A DNA stretch of 64,000 nucleotides, taken from the NCBI GenBank assembly GCA_028532815.1, contig JAQQAS010000037.1, forward strand, positions 124,001 to 188,000. The letters are read 5' to 3'. Source of the DNA: Pleomorphochaeta sp. (lineage in GTDB: Bacteria > Spirochaetota > Spirochaetia > Sphaerochaetales > Sphaerochaetaceae). Under the pieces are notes generated by a model. It did not search any database and had not been told where the DNA came from. It worked only from the letters and a program-made list of their open reading frames with translations. Made by a program: the position numbers and the translations under genes. This document shows positions 17,186 through 24,850 of the stretch, piece after piece (the first letter of the stretch is position 1; every line of letters begins with the position of its first letter).

Positions 17186-18476
17186 TGCGAGTATGGCTTC
17201 AACAATTTTGATTGGATCCTTTATTTTATTATTAATACTTAGAATGCCAATAACATTCTCTTTATTTTTATCTTCAGTTCTTACTGCAGTTTATTTAAAT
17301 ATCCCTTTATTGACAATTGTACAAAGGTTAGTTAGTGGAGTTAACTCTTTCTCTTTGTTAGCAATACCATTTTTTATTCTTGCAGGAGAGATGATGAGTC
17401 GTGGAGGTATTTCAAGACGTCTTATTGATTTTTCTAATGCAATAATTGGTAGATACAGAGGTGGGCTAGCACAAGTTAATATCTTAGCTAGTATGTTCTT
17501 TGGTGGAATTTCTGGTTCAGCTGTAGCTGATGTATCTTCAATTGGAACTATGATGATTCCAATGATGAATGCTAAAGGCTATGATGAAGATTTCTCTGTT
17601 GCTGTTACTGTAACTAGTGCTTGCCAGGGTGTTATAATTCCCCCAAGCCATAATATGATAATCTTTGCTTTAGCAGCAGGTGGTGGCGTTAGTGTTGGTA
17701 AGTTATTTTTAGGTGGTTTACTTCCTGGTGTAATCTTAGGTGTTGGACTAATGATTGTTACCTATATTATAGCAAGAAAGAGAAATTATCCAAAAGAAAG
17801 AAGATATAGTGCTAAAGAAACAATAAAAGTTACAGCTGACGCTGTTCTTGGAATGTTTACAATGATTATAATAATTGGTGGTGTAGTTTCTGGTGTATTT
17901 ACAGCAACTGAGAGTGCAGCAGTTGCAGTAGTTTATTCCTTTATTATTACCTTCTTTGTTTATAGAGAGATTAAACTAACTGAGTTTAAAGATATTTTAA
18001 TGTCTTCACTTAGAACTTTAGCAATGGTAATGAGTTTAATTGCAGCAGCTTCATCTTTTGGTTATTTATTAGCATTCTTAAGAATACCTCAAGCTATTAC
18101 AAATGCATTAATTAGCATAAGTGATAATAGAATTGTTCTATTATTAATGATAAATGTAATGCTACTTCTTTTAGGAACAATAATGGATATGGCTCCATTA
18201 ATTATCATATGTACTCCAATATTATATCCAGTTGTTGTTGGAGCTTTGGGGATGAATCCTGTTCAATTTGGTGTTGTTATGATTTTAAACTTAGCAATAG
18301 GATTGTGTACTCCACCAGTAGGATCAGCTCTTTTTGTAGGATGTGCTGTTGGTAAAATTAGCATAGAAAAAGCAACTAAGAGTATGCTTCCATTCTACTT
18401 AGTAATGGTTGTAGTTTTAATTTGTATAACTTTTATACCTCAATTAACTCTAGCAATTCCATCCTTGATGGCTTAA
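17178..18476 (+). CDS. dctM: TRAP transporter large permease subunit (DctM family)
   Basis: A 432-aa polytopic protein with the DctM motifs FGGISGSAVADVSSIGTMMIPMM, GVIIPPSHNMIIFA and LCTPPVGSALFVG. It forms the transport unit with the preceding DctQ and the DctP at 15617. A 12-bp-stem terminator follows at 18485. Confidence 0.96.
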   Translation: MINASMASTILIGSFILLLILRMPITFSLFLSSVLTAVYLNIPLLTIVQRLVSGVNSFSLLAIPFFILAGEMMSRGGISRRLIDFSNAIIGRYRGGLAQVNILASMFFGGISGSAVADVSSIGTMMIPMMNAKGYDEDFSVAVTVTSACQGVIIPPSHNMIIFALAAGGGVSVGKLFLGGLLPGVILGVGLMIVTYIIARKRNYPKERRYSAKETIKVTADAVLGMFTMIIIIGGVVSGVFTATESAAVAVVYSFIITFFVYREIKLTEFKDILMSSLRTLAMVMSLIAAASSFGYLLAFLRIPQAITNALISISDNRIVLLLMINVMLLLLGTIMDMAPLIIICTPILYPVVVGALGMNPVQFGVVMILNLAIGLCTPPVGSALFVGCAVGKISIEKATKSMLPFYLVMVVVLICITFIPQLTLAIPSLMA

Positions 18477-18484
18477 AAAAAATA

Positions 18485-18517
18485 ATAGGATTGCAATAAA
18501 ATTTGCAATCCTATTTT
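18485..18517. terminator. Bidirectional terminator
   Basis: ATAGGATTGCAA (18485-18496) pairs with TTGCAATCCTAT (18503-18514). TTT follows on the plus strand and an A-rich left flank gives U residues on the minus strand. It separates convergent dctM and the permease gene. Confidence 0.8.
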
Positions 18518-18528
18518 AGATATTTAAA

Positions 18529-19860
18529 TTAAGCTGTTTCTTTAACTACTTCCATGTTTTTAGGAAGAACTAAATCAAGGAATAGTGAGATTATAAATAC
18601 AATAGCTACACAGTTATTAGATAATTGTTCAGCAACTAATGTAGGGAAAATATTAAATAATTCTACAGCTGAAGGGAAACCTAATCCAATAGCAATTGCG
18701 AATGCAGCAATTAAACTATTTCTTTGATTTAGACCTGCTTTATCAAGCATTCTAATTCCAGAGATTACAATTTGACCAAACATTAAGATAGTACAACCAC
18801 CCAATACAGATTCTGGTAAAGTATTAAAGAAAGCACCAATTGGTGGGAAAAGACCTGCTAAAATTAATGCAATACCACCGGTTGCAATTGTGTATCTGTT
18901 AACAACTTTAGTCATTGCAATAATACCAACATTTTGAGAGAAAGAGGTTATTGGCATACAACTAAATAGCCCAGAAACTGAAGATGCAAAACCATCACAA
19001 GCTAAGGAACCAGAGATTTCTTTCTCTGAAGGTTCTCTTCCAACACCCATTACACAACATGCTGTTGTATCACCAATAGTTTCAGTAGCTGAGACTAAAA
19101 ATACAAGTGCAACTGAAATTATAGCTCCTAGATTAAATTCAGGTTTTACAGGTAATAATTTTGGAATGTCAAAGATGGCAATATTGTTAAATGCTGAAAA
19201 GTCTACTTTACCCATGAATAGTGCTAAAACATAACCAACAATTAAACCAAATAAAATAGCTAATTGTTTAAGATATCCTTTTGCAAAAATTGTAAAGAGT
19301 AAAAGAGATGTTAATGTTACAGTTCCAAGTAGCATGTTTTGAGCAGAACCAAAGTCAGCTACATAACCACCGCCGAAGCTTCTAGCTCCAACAGGTAATA
19401 GAGAGAAACCAATTGATAAAACTACACAAGCAGAAACAACAGGGGAAATAAAGCGTTTCCAGTATTTTGCTAATAGGCCTAAACAACCTTCTAATAAACC
19501 ACCAATAATTATAGCTCCAACAACAACAGGATAACCATAAGTTGCTGCGATATAACTTAAAATTGCTACGAATGTAAAACTAACTCCCATAACAACAGGA
19601 AGCCCAGATCCGACTTTCCAAATTGGGAATAATTGAATTAATGTACCAATACCTGCAATAAACATACAATTCTGTAAAAGTGCTGTAGTTACATCTTGGC
19701 TTAATTTACCACTACCTGCAACGATAATGATTGGTACTATGTTTGCGACAAACATTGCAAGGACGTGTTGAAGGCCAAAAGGAATAGCTTTTCCTAGAGG
19801 TACTCTTCCATCTAATTGGTAGATATTCTCAATAGATGCGTTAGAATTTGAGCTTTTCAT
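18529..19860 (-). CDS. NCS2-family nucleobase permease (xanthine/uracil type)
   Basis: A 443-aa polytopic carrier with the NCS2 pattern: FGLQHVLAMFVANIVPIIIVAG at the N-terminus, SATETIGDTTACC in the middle and PITSFSQNVGIIAMTKV towards the C-terminal half. Members take up xanthine, uric acid or uracil with H+ or Na+. The TETIGD motif fits the xanthine/urate branch better than the uracil branch, but I cannot settle the substrate. AGGAG precedes the ATG at 19860. It stands alone, with phased GCAAC repeats upstream (19905-19960) and no recognisable purine riboswitch. Confidence 0.92.
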   Translation of the reverse strand: MKSSNSNASIENIYQLDGRVPLGKAIPFGLQHVLAMFVANIVPIIIVAGSGKLSQDVTTALLQNCMFIAGIGTLIQLFPIWKVGSGLPVVMGVSFTFVAILSYIAATYGYPVVVGAIIIGGLLEGCLGLLAKYWKRFISPVVSACVVLSIGFSLLPVGARSFGGGYVADFGSAQNMLLGTVTLTSLLLFTIFAKGYLKQLAILFGLIVGYVLALFMGKVDFSAFNNIAIFDIPKLLPVKPEFNLGAIISVALVFLVSATETIGDTTACCVMGVGREPSEKEISGSLACDGFASSVSGLFSCMPITSFSQNVGIIAMTKVVNRYTIATGGIALILAGLFPPIGAFFNTLPESVLGGCTILMFGQIVISGIRMLDKAGLNQRNSLIAAFAIAIGLGFPSAVELFNIFPTLVAEQLSNNCVAIVFIISLFLDLVLPKNMEVVKETA

Positions 19861-19904
19861 TTAAAAATTCTCCTAAATTAATATATATATAAATTTTTCT
19901 TTGC

Positions 19905-19960
19905 TACAACATATTGCAACAATAAATTCAATTCACAATACTATTGCAACTTTATGCAAC
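19905..19960. repeat. Helically phased GCAAC repeats upstream of the NCS2 permease
   Basis: TACAAC ends at 19910, TTGCAAC at 19920 and 19950, and ATGCAAC at 19960. The ends are 10, 30 and 10 bp apart, so all copies face the same side of the helix. This looks like a tandem binding site, possibly for a regulator of the permease. The pair TACAAC/TTGCAAC is repeated as a unit 40 bp away. Confidence 0.45.
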
Positions 19961-20116
19961 AGACAAGGAAAAAATTTTTTAAATTAATAATTAGTATATA
20001 TTTATCGATTTAATCAATTTTATTATATTTTATACTATAATTATGTTTAGTATTAGTATCAAAAATTAGATATAAATCCCAAGGAGTTAATAAAAAGCAA
20101 ATTAATATTAAAATAA

Positions 20117-20133
20117 TGCAAAACAATTTGCTA
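20117..20133. promoter_or_regulatory. LacI-type operator and promoter before the Gfo/Idh gene
   Basis: TGCAAAACAATTTGCTA is an imperfect palindrome nearly matching the site at 21759-21776. A perfect -10 TATAAT lies at 20152-20157, with TTGCTA at 20128-20133 as a possible -35, which the operator overlaps. The LacI protein at 29014 is the likely ligand. Confidence 0.55.
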
Positions 20134-20189
20134 AATACTTTAGTTGCCTTCTATAATGTAGATAAACCAATTTGGTAGTTGGAGGAAAT

Positions 20190-21326
20190 ATGAAATATGG
20201 AGTTGCAATTATAGGCGCTGGAAACATAGCCAAAGAACACATTTTAGGGTATCTGAATTTAAAAGACAGATGTGAAATTAAAGCTATTTGCGATGTATAT
20301 ATTGATAAAGCTAAAAGCTTAGCTATAGAGAATTCTCTTAAAGTTGATATAGTAGATGATTATAAACTTTTACTTAAACGAGATGATATTGATATTGTAT
20401 CAATTTGTTTACCACCCTCATTACATCAAAAAGTAACTTGTGATTTTCTAAAAGAAAATAAAAATGTTTTATGTGAAAAACCTATGGCTTCAAGTCTAAA
20501 TGAAGCAAAGCTTATGATAGATCAAGCAGAAAAAAGTACAGCACTTTTATCCATTGTCTCTCAAAATAGATTTAAAAAATCTATAATGAAAGTAAAGCAA
20601 ATGCTGGATTCAAAGATTTTTGGAAAAATAGTATATACGAGAGTTAATTCCATGTGGTATCGAGGAGATAACTATTATACCTTGTGGTGGCGTGGAACCT
20701 GGGAAAAAGAAGGTGGTGGTTGTACATTAAATCATAGTGTCCATCAAATTGATTTGATGGGGTGGCTATTGGGAAATCCTATTAGTATTTATTCAACAAT
20801 TAAAAATTATCTTCATGCAAACAGTGAGGTTGAAGATACAAGTTTATCAATAATTGAATTTTCTAATAGCATCGCTCAATTAGGAGTTTCGTTAAATGAT
20901 ATGGATGAGAAGCAAGAATTTTTTATTCAATGTGAAAACGCCTCAATTGCTATTCCTTGGAAAATTAGATGTATGAAACAAAAAGAAAATGGCTTTCCCA
21001 TCAGAGATGAAGAAAAAGAAAAGTACTATAATAATTTATATAATGAACTTGATGAAATAGAAATTGAAGGTCATAGTGCTCAGATTTTAAATTTTATTAA
21101 TGCTCTTGATAAAAAAGAAGATTTAATAGTTAGTGCACAAGATGGTTATAAAGCTTTAGAAATTATTACTGCTATTTATAAAAGCTCTCGATTAAAAGAA
21201 TTAGTTCATCTACCTTTAAAAGAAGATGATGAATTTATGAGTAAAGAGACTATTATTAAAAAAATGCCTAGATTTTATGAAAAGAGTAAATCTGTTGAAA
21301 ATTTAAAGGATGGTATAACTTTATAA
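20190..21326 (+). CDS. Gfo/Idh/MocA-family NAD(P)-dependent oxidoreductase
   Basis: A 378-aa protein. The N-terminal Rossmann domain has IIGAGNIAKEH, and the catalytic CEKP motif places Lys97. The C-terminal domain has NHSVHQIDLMGWLLG (His182/His185), the usual position of the catalytic Asp/His pair. ATG 20190 follows GGAGG at 20181-20185; the in-frame upstream start at 20172 is rejected. It opens a cluster with an ABC sugar importer, GH31, MDR dehydrogenase and TIM-barrel protein. By analogy with YcjS it could oxidise or reduce C3 of a glycoside. That substrate role is inference. Confidence 0.9.
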   Translation: MKYGVAIIGAGNIAKEHILGYLNLKDRCEIKAICDVYIDKAKSLAIENSLKVDIVDDYKLLLKRDDIDIVSICLPPSLHQKVTCDFLKENKNVLCEKPMASSLNEAKLMIDQAEKSTALLSIVSQNRFKKSIMKVKQMLDSKIFGKIVYTRVNSMWYRGDNYYTLWWRGTWEKEGGGCTLNHSVHQIDLMGWLLGNPISIYSTIKNYLHANSEVEDTSLSIIEFSNSIAQLGVSLNDMDEKQEFFIQCENASIAIPWKIRCMKQKENGFPIRDEEKEKYYNNLYNELDEIEIEGHSAQILNFINALDKKEDLIVSAQDGYKALEIITAIYKSSRLKELVHLPLKEDDEFMSKETIIKKMPRFYEKSKSVENLKDGITL

Positions 21327-21725
21327 TTACCACTCTCTTTAATATCACTTTTTATATATATAAAATATTCTTATCTTAGTAGCCCCATTAGAAAAATAGA
21401 CCAAGAAAATCTTTATAAAGTTGATATAACTGCTAACAAACTACTAAATATTAATTTGCATTTTCTAGAATTATAATTTGCAAAAAGTAAAGTAAAATAA
21501 GTGGAGTTTTTTTAGTATTTAATATTTTGCTATATATTAAATAAGCCTAATAAGAAAGCTTATTTTACACTCTATATTATAGTATATATTAAAAAAAATA
21601 TATGGTTTTTATACATTATATAAAATTTTTGTTTAGTTATGTAGAAATATTTATGACTTATTATTAGATTCATATAACAATAAATTTCAAGCTATATTCT
21701 TAAAAAAAATAAATATATAAATAAT
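21327..21725. other. Non-coding gap between the Gfo/Idh gene and the ABC operon
   Basis: About 400 bp of very A+T-rich DNA with no supportable gene. A weak stem, AAATAAGC (21539-21546) with GCTTATTT (21558-21565), could be a terminator. Several ATTTGCA/TTGCAAA half-sites near 21454-21485 resemble the cluster operators but do not form a clear palindrome. Confidence 0.5.
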
Positions 21726-21776
21726 TTGACTGATCTAAAAAGGTGGTGTAGTATTAAATAGCAAAACGATTTGCTA
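21726..21776 (+). promoter_or_regulatory. Promoter and LacI operator of the ABC/GH31 operon
   Basis: TTGACT (21726-21731), a 17-bp spacer and TAGTAT (21749-21754) form a good promoter. The palindrome TAGCAAAACGATTTGCTA at 21759-21776, with the LacI-typical central CG, covers the expected transcript start. This is a classic repression layout. The LacI gene at the end of the cluster (29014) is the obvious partner. Confidence 0.75.
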
Positions 21777-21824
21777 ATATTTGATAAATAATTTTGTGTT
21801 TTTACATTTATAGGAGGTTTACAA

Positions 21825-23072
21825 ATGAAAAAACTAATGTTAATAATGGTATCCATTTTATTATGTTCTACTGTGGTCTTTGCAAGTGGGGCTACAGAGG
21901 GTGAAGAAGATAAAGATGTTACTTTATCTGTTATGTGGTTTAATGATGCAAATGAATCAGATGTATTTTTAGATACAATTGATGAGTATTTAAAAGCCAA
22001 TGAAAATGTTAAAGTTGATATGCAAGTTGTATCTTTTAGTGAATATGAACAAAAGTTAAAATTGATGATTAGTGGTGGAAATCCCCCTGATATTGCTCGT
22101 GTTACAAACAACCATTTATCATCACTCGGTTCATCTTTAGAACCAATTAACAATTATGTTGATGATATCAGTGCTGTAGAAGATATGTTTATGCCAGGTT
22201 CTATTGCATTTGCAAAAGATGGTGATAATTTGTTAGCTTATCCAACTGAAGCAACAGCTAATGGTATGCTTGTTAATTTAACAGCATGGGAAAATGCTGG
22301 AATTGATGTAAAAAAATTGAGTAAAACTTGGACTTGGGAACAATGGGAAGAGGCTGTTAAAGAAGTAATTAAAGCAAATGATGGTATGAAATATGGTCTA
22401 GCTTTAGACTTCTCTCCTCACAGATATTCAACTATTCTATTTGAATTTGGTGGAAGACAAATGAACTTAGATCAAAGTGAAGTTGAATTTACTAATGAAG
22501 GTACTATCAATTCTATCAATTGGTTTAAGAGATTGCATGACGAAGGCTTAATTCCTTCAAGTGTTTGGTTAGGTAGTGAAAATCCTGCTGAATTATTCCA
22601 AGCTGGTTTAGTTGCTTGTCACATCGGTGGTAGTTGGAATATCAACACATATAATACTAATGTAAAAGATTTTGAATGGTGTGCTGTAAATACACCAAAA
22701 GAAGAAATTAGATCATCAGTTCCTGGTGGTAAATTCATTGCATCTTTCAAAGATAGTGAGAATAAAGAAGAAGCAATGAAATTAATGGCTGCTTTTAGTT
22801 CAAAAGAAAGTAATGAGAAATATTGTGCAGATACATTTAACCTTTCAGCAAGAGTAGATACTGATGTTCCTTATATTTCAAACAAAGAAGACTTTACTGT
22901 ATTTAGTGAAGATTTAAAGGTAACTCCAGCATTCACAGCCTTAGAGTGGAAAGCAAGTAGTCTAAATAAAGTTTATTCATATATTAGAGAACAAATTGTA
23001 CAAGTGTTAATGGGTAATATTAGTGCTGAAGAAGCAACTATGAACATTGATAAAGAAGCTGCAAAATTTTAA
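21825..23072 (+). CDS. ABC transporter sugar-binding protein (family 1)
   Basis: A 415-aa extracellular solute-binding protein of the MalE/UgpB type. The signal peptide ends in VVFASGATEG with no lipobox Cys, so it is probably periplasmic rather than lipidated. Family features include KLKLMISGGNPPDIARV near residue 80 and PGGKFIASFKDSENKEEAMKL in the C-terminal lobe. TAGGAGG precedes the ATG. It is the first gene of the operon and is separated from the permease genes by an 11-bp hairpin. The ligand is probably an oligosaccharide or glycoside, the identity of which is unknown. Confidence 0.94.
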   Translation: MKKLMLIMVSILLCSTVVFASGATEGEEDKDVTLSVMWFNDANESDVFLDTIDEYLKANENVKVDMQVVSFSEYEQKLKLMISGGNPPDIARVTNNHLSSLGSSLEPINNYVDDISAVEDMFMPGSIAFAKDGDNLLAYPTEATANGMLVNLTAWENAGIDVKKLSKTWTWEQWEEAVKEVIKANDGMKYGLALDFSPHRYSTILFEFGGRQMNLDQSEVEFTNEGTINSINWFKRLHDEGLIPSSVWLGSENPAELFQAGLVACHIGGSWNINTYNTNVKDFEWCAVNTPKEEIRSSVPGGKFIASFKDSENKEEAMKLMAAFSSKESNEKYCADTFNLSARVDTDVPYISNKEDFTVFSEDLKVTPAFTALEWKASSLNKVYSYIREQIVQVLMGNISAEEATMNIDKEAAKF

Positions 23073-23082
23073 TTTCTGTTTT

Positions 23083-23115
23083 TATATCCCTCTTTTTTAT
23101 TGAGAGAGGGATATA
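23083..23115 (+). terminator. Intercistronic hairpin after the binding-protein gene
   Basis: TATATCCCTCT (23083-23093) pairs perfectly with AGAGGGATATA (23105-23115) around an 11-nt loop. No U-tract follows, so it is more likely a stabilising or attenuating structure than a full terminator. The same position relative to the binding-protein gene is seen in both TRAP operons. Confidence 0.6.
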
Positions 23116-23135
23116 TAGTAATTAAGGTAAAAAAT

Positions 23136-24029
23136 ATGAAAAAACGAACTCAAAAAGGGAACTTCCATCAAATTTTAGCACCCATACTTTTTTTGTTACC
23201 CAATTTATTAATTTTTGGATTGTTTATAATTATCCCAGCCTTCCAAGGTTTAAGGCTAAGTTTTATGAAATGGGGTGTTTTTACTCCAAAACAATTTGTG
23301 GGCTTAGATAATTTTAAAAATTTATTAAGTGATGAAGTTTTTTGGATAACTTTTAAAAATACAATAGTATATTCAATAAGTACAGTAATTTGTCTATTAA
23401 TTTCTTCTCTAGTTTTAGCTCTTCTTCTTAGTCGTAACAAGATAAAAGGAGAAAAGGCTTTTAGAGCAACATTTTACATTCCAGCTTTAATTAGTTTAAT
23501 TGCTGTAGGTATTGCTTGGAGATTTATTTTAGGCGATGAAATGGGGATTATTAACTACGTCCTTAGAGAGATGAATTTTAATCCAGTATCGTGGTTAACT
23601 AATGGAACGATGGCCATGCTAAGTGTAATTATAGTTACAGTTTGGGCTCAGTCAGGCTATTATATGATCATGTTTATAGCAGGTTTACAAGCTATCCCTA
23701 TAGAATTATATGAAGCTGCAAAAATAGATGGAGCTTCAGCCTTTGCTAGCTTTAAAAGAATAACAATTCCAATGTTAAAGAGTACGATTTTAGTGGTTCT
23801 TGTTTTAGCTACTATACAATCATTTAAAGCATATGAATTAATAGTCACTATGACAAAAGGTGGACCAGGTTATGCAACAAAATTTGTAGTACAACAAGTT
23901 TACCAAGTAGCTTTCATTGAAGATAGATTTGGGTATGCTTCATCGATGAGTATGGTTTTGATGATAGTCATAGCAATATTTACATTAATTCAATTTAAAG
24001 CAACAGGAAAGGAGGAATCTTATGAATAA
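23136..24029 (+). CDS. ABC transporter permease, MalF/UgpA type
   Basis: A 297-aa inner-membrane permease with about six segments. The EAA loop reads ELYEAAKIDGASAFASFKRITIPML. I chose ATG 23136 after AAGG at 23124-23127; the TTG at 23100 sits inside the hairpin and is rejected. It overlaps the next permease gene by 8 bp. No ABC ATPase is encoded in this cluster, so a shared MsmK/UgpC-type ATPase elsewhere must energise it. Confidence 0.94.
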   Translation: MKKRTQKGNFHQILAPILFLLPNLLIFGLFIIIPAFQGLRLSFMKWGVFTPKQFVGLDNFKNLLSDEVFWITFKNTIVYSISTVICLLISSLVLALLLSRNKIKGEKAFRATFYIPALISLIAVGIAWRFILGDEMGIINYVLREMNFNPVSWLTNGTMAMLSVIIVTVWAQSGYYMIMFIAGLQAIPIELYEAAKIDGASAFASFKRITIPMLKSTILVVLVLATIQSFKAYELIVTMTKGGPGYATKFVVQQVYQVAFIEDRFGYASSMSMVLMIVIAIFTLIQFKATGKEESYE

Positions 24030-24849
24030 TAAACAATCAAAATTTTTAGTTATACAACATATCATAGTATTCCTTTTAGCTATTTTTTGTCTTTTCCCTG
24101 TTATTTGGGTACTACTATCATCTTTTAAACCACAAAGTGAATTATTTAAAATTCCTATGACATTCTTTCCTAAGAATTGGAGTTTTTCAAATTATGTTGC
24201 TGCTCTAAGTTATGGTAGTTTTACAAGATATTTTTCTAATACATTATTTGTTGCTGTTGTTGCAACAGTAATTACAGTTTTGATAAATATAATGAGTGGT
24301 TATGCTCTTGCAAAATATATTTTTCCAGGTAGAAATTTAATATTTACAATTATGATTGGAACATTAATGATACCACTTCAAGTAATTATGATTCCTATTT
24401 TCTTACAGTTAAAAAGATTTGGGATGTTAAATAGCCTTTGGGGAATAATAATTCCACCAGCTGCAACTCCTACTGGAATATTTTTAGCAAGACAATATAT
24501 GGTTAATTTACCTAACTCAATGATAGAATCAGCTAGAATTGATGGAGCTAAAGAGTTTTTTATTTTTACAAATATTATAATTCCTCTAAGTAAACCAATA
24601 ATAGCTACGATTGCAATCTTCTCTTTCATGTGGAGATGGAATGATTATCTTTGGCCATTAATAGTTATTACAGATAATGATAAACAAACTCTACAACAAG
24701 CTTTAGCTAATTTTGTTGGACAGCTACAAATTAACTGGTCCTCTCTCTTAGCTATGACTACAATTTCAATAATTCCTGTAATTGTTGTATTTCTAATTTT
24801 CCAAAAATATTTTATGAGTGGTATTACAACAGGGGCGGTAAAAGGTTAA
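24022..24849 (+). CDS. ABC transporter permease, MalG/UgpE type
   Basis: A 275-aa permease with six segments and the EAA-loop sequence SMIESARIDGAKEFFIFTNI. AAAGGAGG precedes ATG 24022 inside the end of the previous gene. It ends with a short MSGITTGAVKG tail typical of carbohydrate permeases. It pairs with the preceding MalF-like subunit, and the GH31 gene starts 1 bp after its stop. Confidence 0.95.
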   Translation: MNNKQSKFLVIQHIIVFLLAIFCLFPVIWVLLSSFKPQSELFKIPMTFFPKNWSFSNYVAALSYGSFTRYFSNTLFVAVVATVITVLINIMSGYALAKYIFPGRNLIFTIMIGTLMIPLQVIMIPIFLQLKRFGMLNSLWGIIIPPAATPTGIFLARQYMVNLPNSMIESARIDGAKEFFIFTNIIIPLSKPIIATIAIFSFMWRWNDYLWPLIVITDNDKQTLQQALANFVGQLQINWSSLLAMTTISIIPVIVVFLIFQKYFMSGITTGAVKG

Positions 24850-24850
24850 T

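Noticed and set aside
19861-20171. Purine riboswitch upstream of the NCS2 permease
   Set aside because: No conserved purine-aptamer core or pairing loops were seen on the minus strand; only GCAAC repeats are present.
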